Shown piece by piece: positions 5,577 through 5,914 of a stretch of 5,914 nucleotides of DNA. Both the position numbers and the translations under genes were made by a program. This DNA comes from Chloroflexota bacterium (GTDB lineage: Bacteria; Chloroflexota; Anaerolineae; UBA4142). The DNA lies in the NCBI GenBank assembly GCA_023380675.1, contig JAMCRS010000134.1, forward strand, positions 1-5,914, in the 5' to 3' direction. Each line of letters opens with the position of its first letter. Within the stretch, counting starts at the first letter, position 1. Under the pieces are notes generated by a model that saw only the letters and a list, made by a program, of their open reading frames with translations, was not told the DNA's origin and made no database searches.

Positions 5577-5643
5577 AGGTCGGCCAGCGATGTCAAGCGA
5601 CTTTGCAACAGCCGTGACTCGACCTGGGAACGCGCAGAGGGAA

Positions 5644-5665
5644 TTCACAGAGAGCGACCTGTGAA
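5644..5665. repeat. Small palindrome
   Basis: TTCACAG (5644-5650) and CTGTGAA (5659-5665) are perfect 7-bp arms around 8 bases. Such a size suits either a repressor site or a hairpin; no neighbouring gene gives it a role. Confidence 0.4.
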
Positions 5666-5708
5666 CGGAAAGATGGGCCAGTAGCGAATGTCACAAACCG
5701 GGAAATGA

Positions 5709-5824
5709 GAAACCCGCTCTTAGACAATACCATTACCAAAAACCCGTTTTCTGTTAGAAAAACGGGTTGCGGTCCACGCTCGTGCGTGAGATTTGGCGGT
5801 GGTCTTGTTGAGAGAGCGGGATTC
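5709..5824. repeat. 116-bp palindromic cassette
   Basis: GAAACCCGCTCT (5709-5720) and the reverse complement of 5813-5824 match at 11 of 12 bases. The similarity continues inward with a one-base gap: ACAA, ACCA and CCAAA words recur in order on both arms (5724-5740 against 5808-5792). A separate 10-bp hairpin sits inside. No gene was found in it. With 5610-5708, this is the gene-free stretch after the MITE-like element. Confidence 0.6.
5738..5768 (-). terminator. Possible leftward terminator
   Basis: On the minus strand, AACCCGTTTT (5768-5759), an 8-base loop, and AAAACGGGTT (5750-5741) are followed by TTT, giving a run of five Ts before GG. It would lie about 75 bases after the stop codon at 5842. 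The T-tract is short, and the hairpin may instead belong to the palindromic cassette around it. Confidence 0.35.
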
Positions 5825-5841
5825 TTTTCCGGTGTCCGGGG

Positions 5842-5914
5842 CTAGGTGGTCGTAGGCTCGCGTTGCGGGGGGCTGACGTACATCTCTGGCTTTAATACCC
5901 CGACTTGGACCCTG
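5842..5914 (-). CDS. Possible C-terminal end of a leftward gene (partial)
   Basis: From the right edge of the window, one minus-strand frame reads RVQVGVLKPEMYVSPPQREP and three Thr, then TAG at 5844-5842. The composition looks protein-like and a terminator-like hairpin follows, but 23 codons are too few to assign a family or to exclude chance. The other two frames also carry no recognisable product. Confidence 0.22.
   Translation of the reverse strand, partial: RVQVGVLKPEMYVSPPQREPTTT

Larger units (their letters stand above)
5268..5609. mobile_element. MITE-like nested palindromic element, 342 bp
   Basis: Perfect 11-bp inverted ends GTTGCAAAGTC (5268-5278) and GACTTTGCAAC (5599-5609) enclose a stack of further inverted repeats and no convincing gene. 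The left end sits where the beta-helix coding pattern stops. The word GCCG flanks both sides one base away (5263-5266 and 5611-5614) and could be a 4-bp target duplication, though this is weak in GC-rich DNA. CTGTTGCAAA-type ends occur in IS6-family elements, and the right end reads GGCTGTTGCAAAGTC outward to inward, but no transposase is visible, so the family is unproven. Confidence 0.55.

Noticed and set aside
5593..5733. Minus-strand frame of 46 codons ending in GCCKVA
   Set aside because: Its last codons are the inverted repeat of the element; there is no ribosome site and no recognisable domain.

Overview
The window is GC-rich bacterial DNA, most likely from a member of the Chloroflexota. 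That placement is inferred. It rests on a C-terminus ending in YLPYVKK on a beta-helix surface protein, a Thr/Pro-rich membrane-anchored tail protein, and dense intergenic repeats of the kind common in that phylum. No rRNA, tRNA or CRISPR was seen.

Layout from left to right: a short perfect palindrome (1-23); a 68-bp tandem repeat (31-212); a leftward FemAB/CelD-like GNAT acyltransferase gene (214-1224) with its own promoter; a two-module repeat array (1322-1651); a leftward gene for a small single-pass membrane protein with a Thr/Pro-rich tail (1643-2125). A 175-bp divergent promoter region follows, then a rightward acyl-CoA thioesterase gene (2301-2816), a roughly 290-bp array of 8-bp repeats that switches strand midway (2822-3114), a rightward class I PLP aminotransferase gene (3139-4308), and a strong terminator (4321-4350). 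Next is the 5'-truncated remnant of a leftward beta-helix/choice-of-anchor Q surface protein gene (4359-5267). It is cut off at a 342-bp palindromic, MITE-like element (5268-5609). The last 300 bases hold further inverted repeats and possibly the end of a leftward gene.

The genes are recognisable families with ordinary roles: CoA-thioester hydrolysis, amino-acid transamination, an acyl transfer of unknown substrate, and cell-surface proteins. They do not form an obvious pathway. The thioesterase and aminotransferase genes are co-directional, but 322 bp of repeats separate them. The unusual content lies between the genes. Almost every interval carries a different repeat family, and both intact leftward genes end exactly where a repeat array begins. 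The best candidate for something undescribed is the inverted octamer array at 2822-3114, followed by the nested palindromes at 5268-5824.
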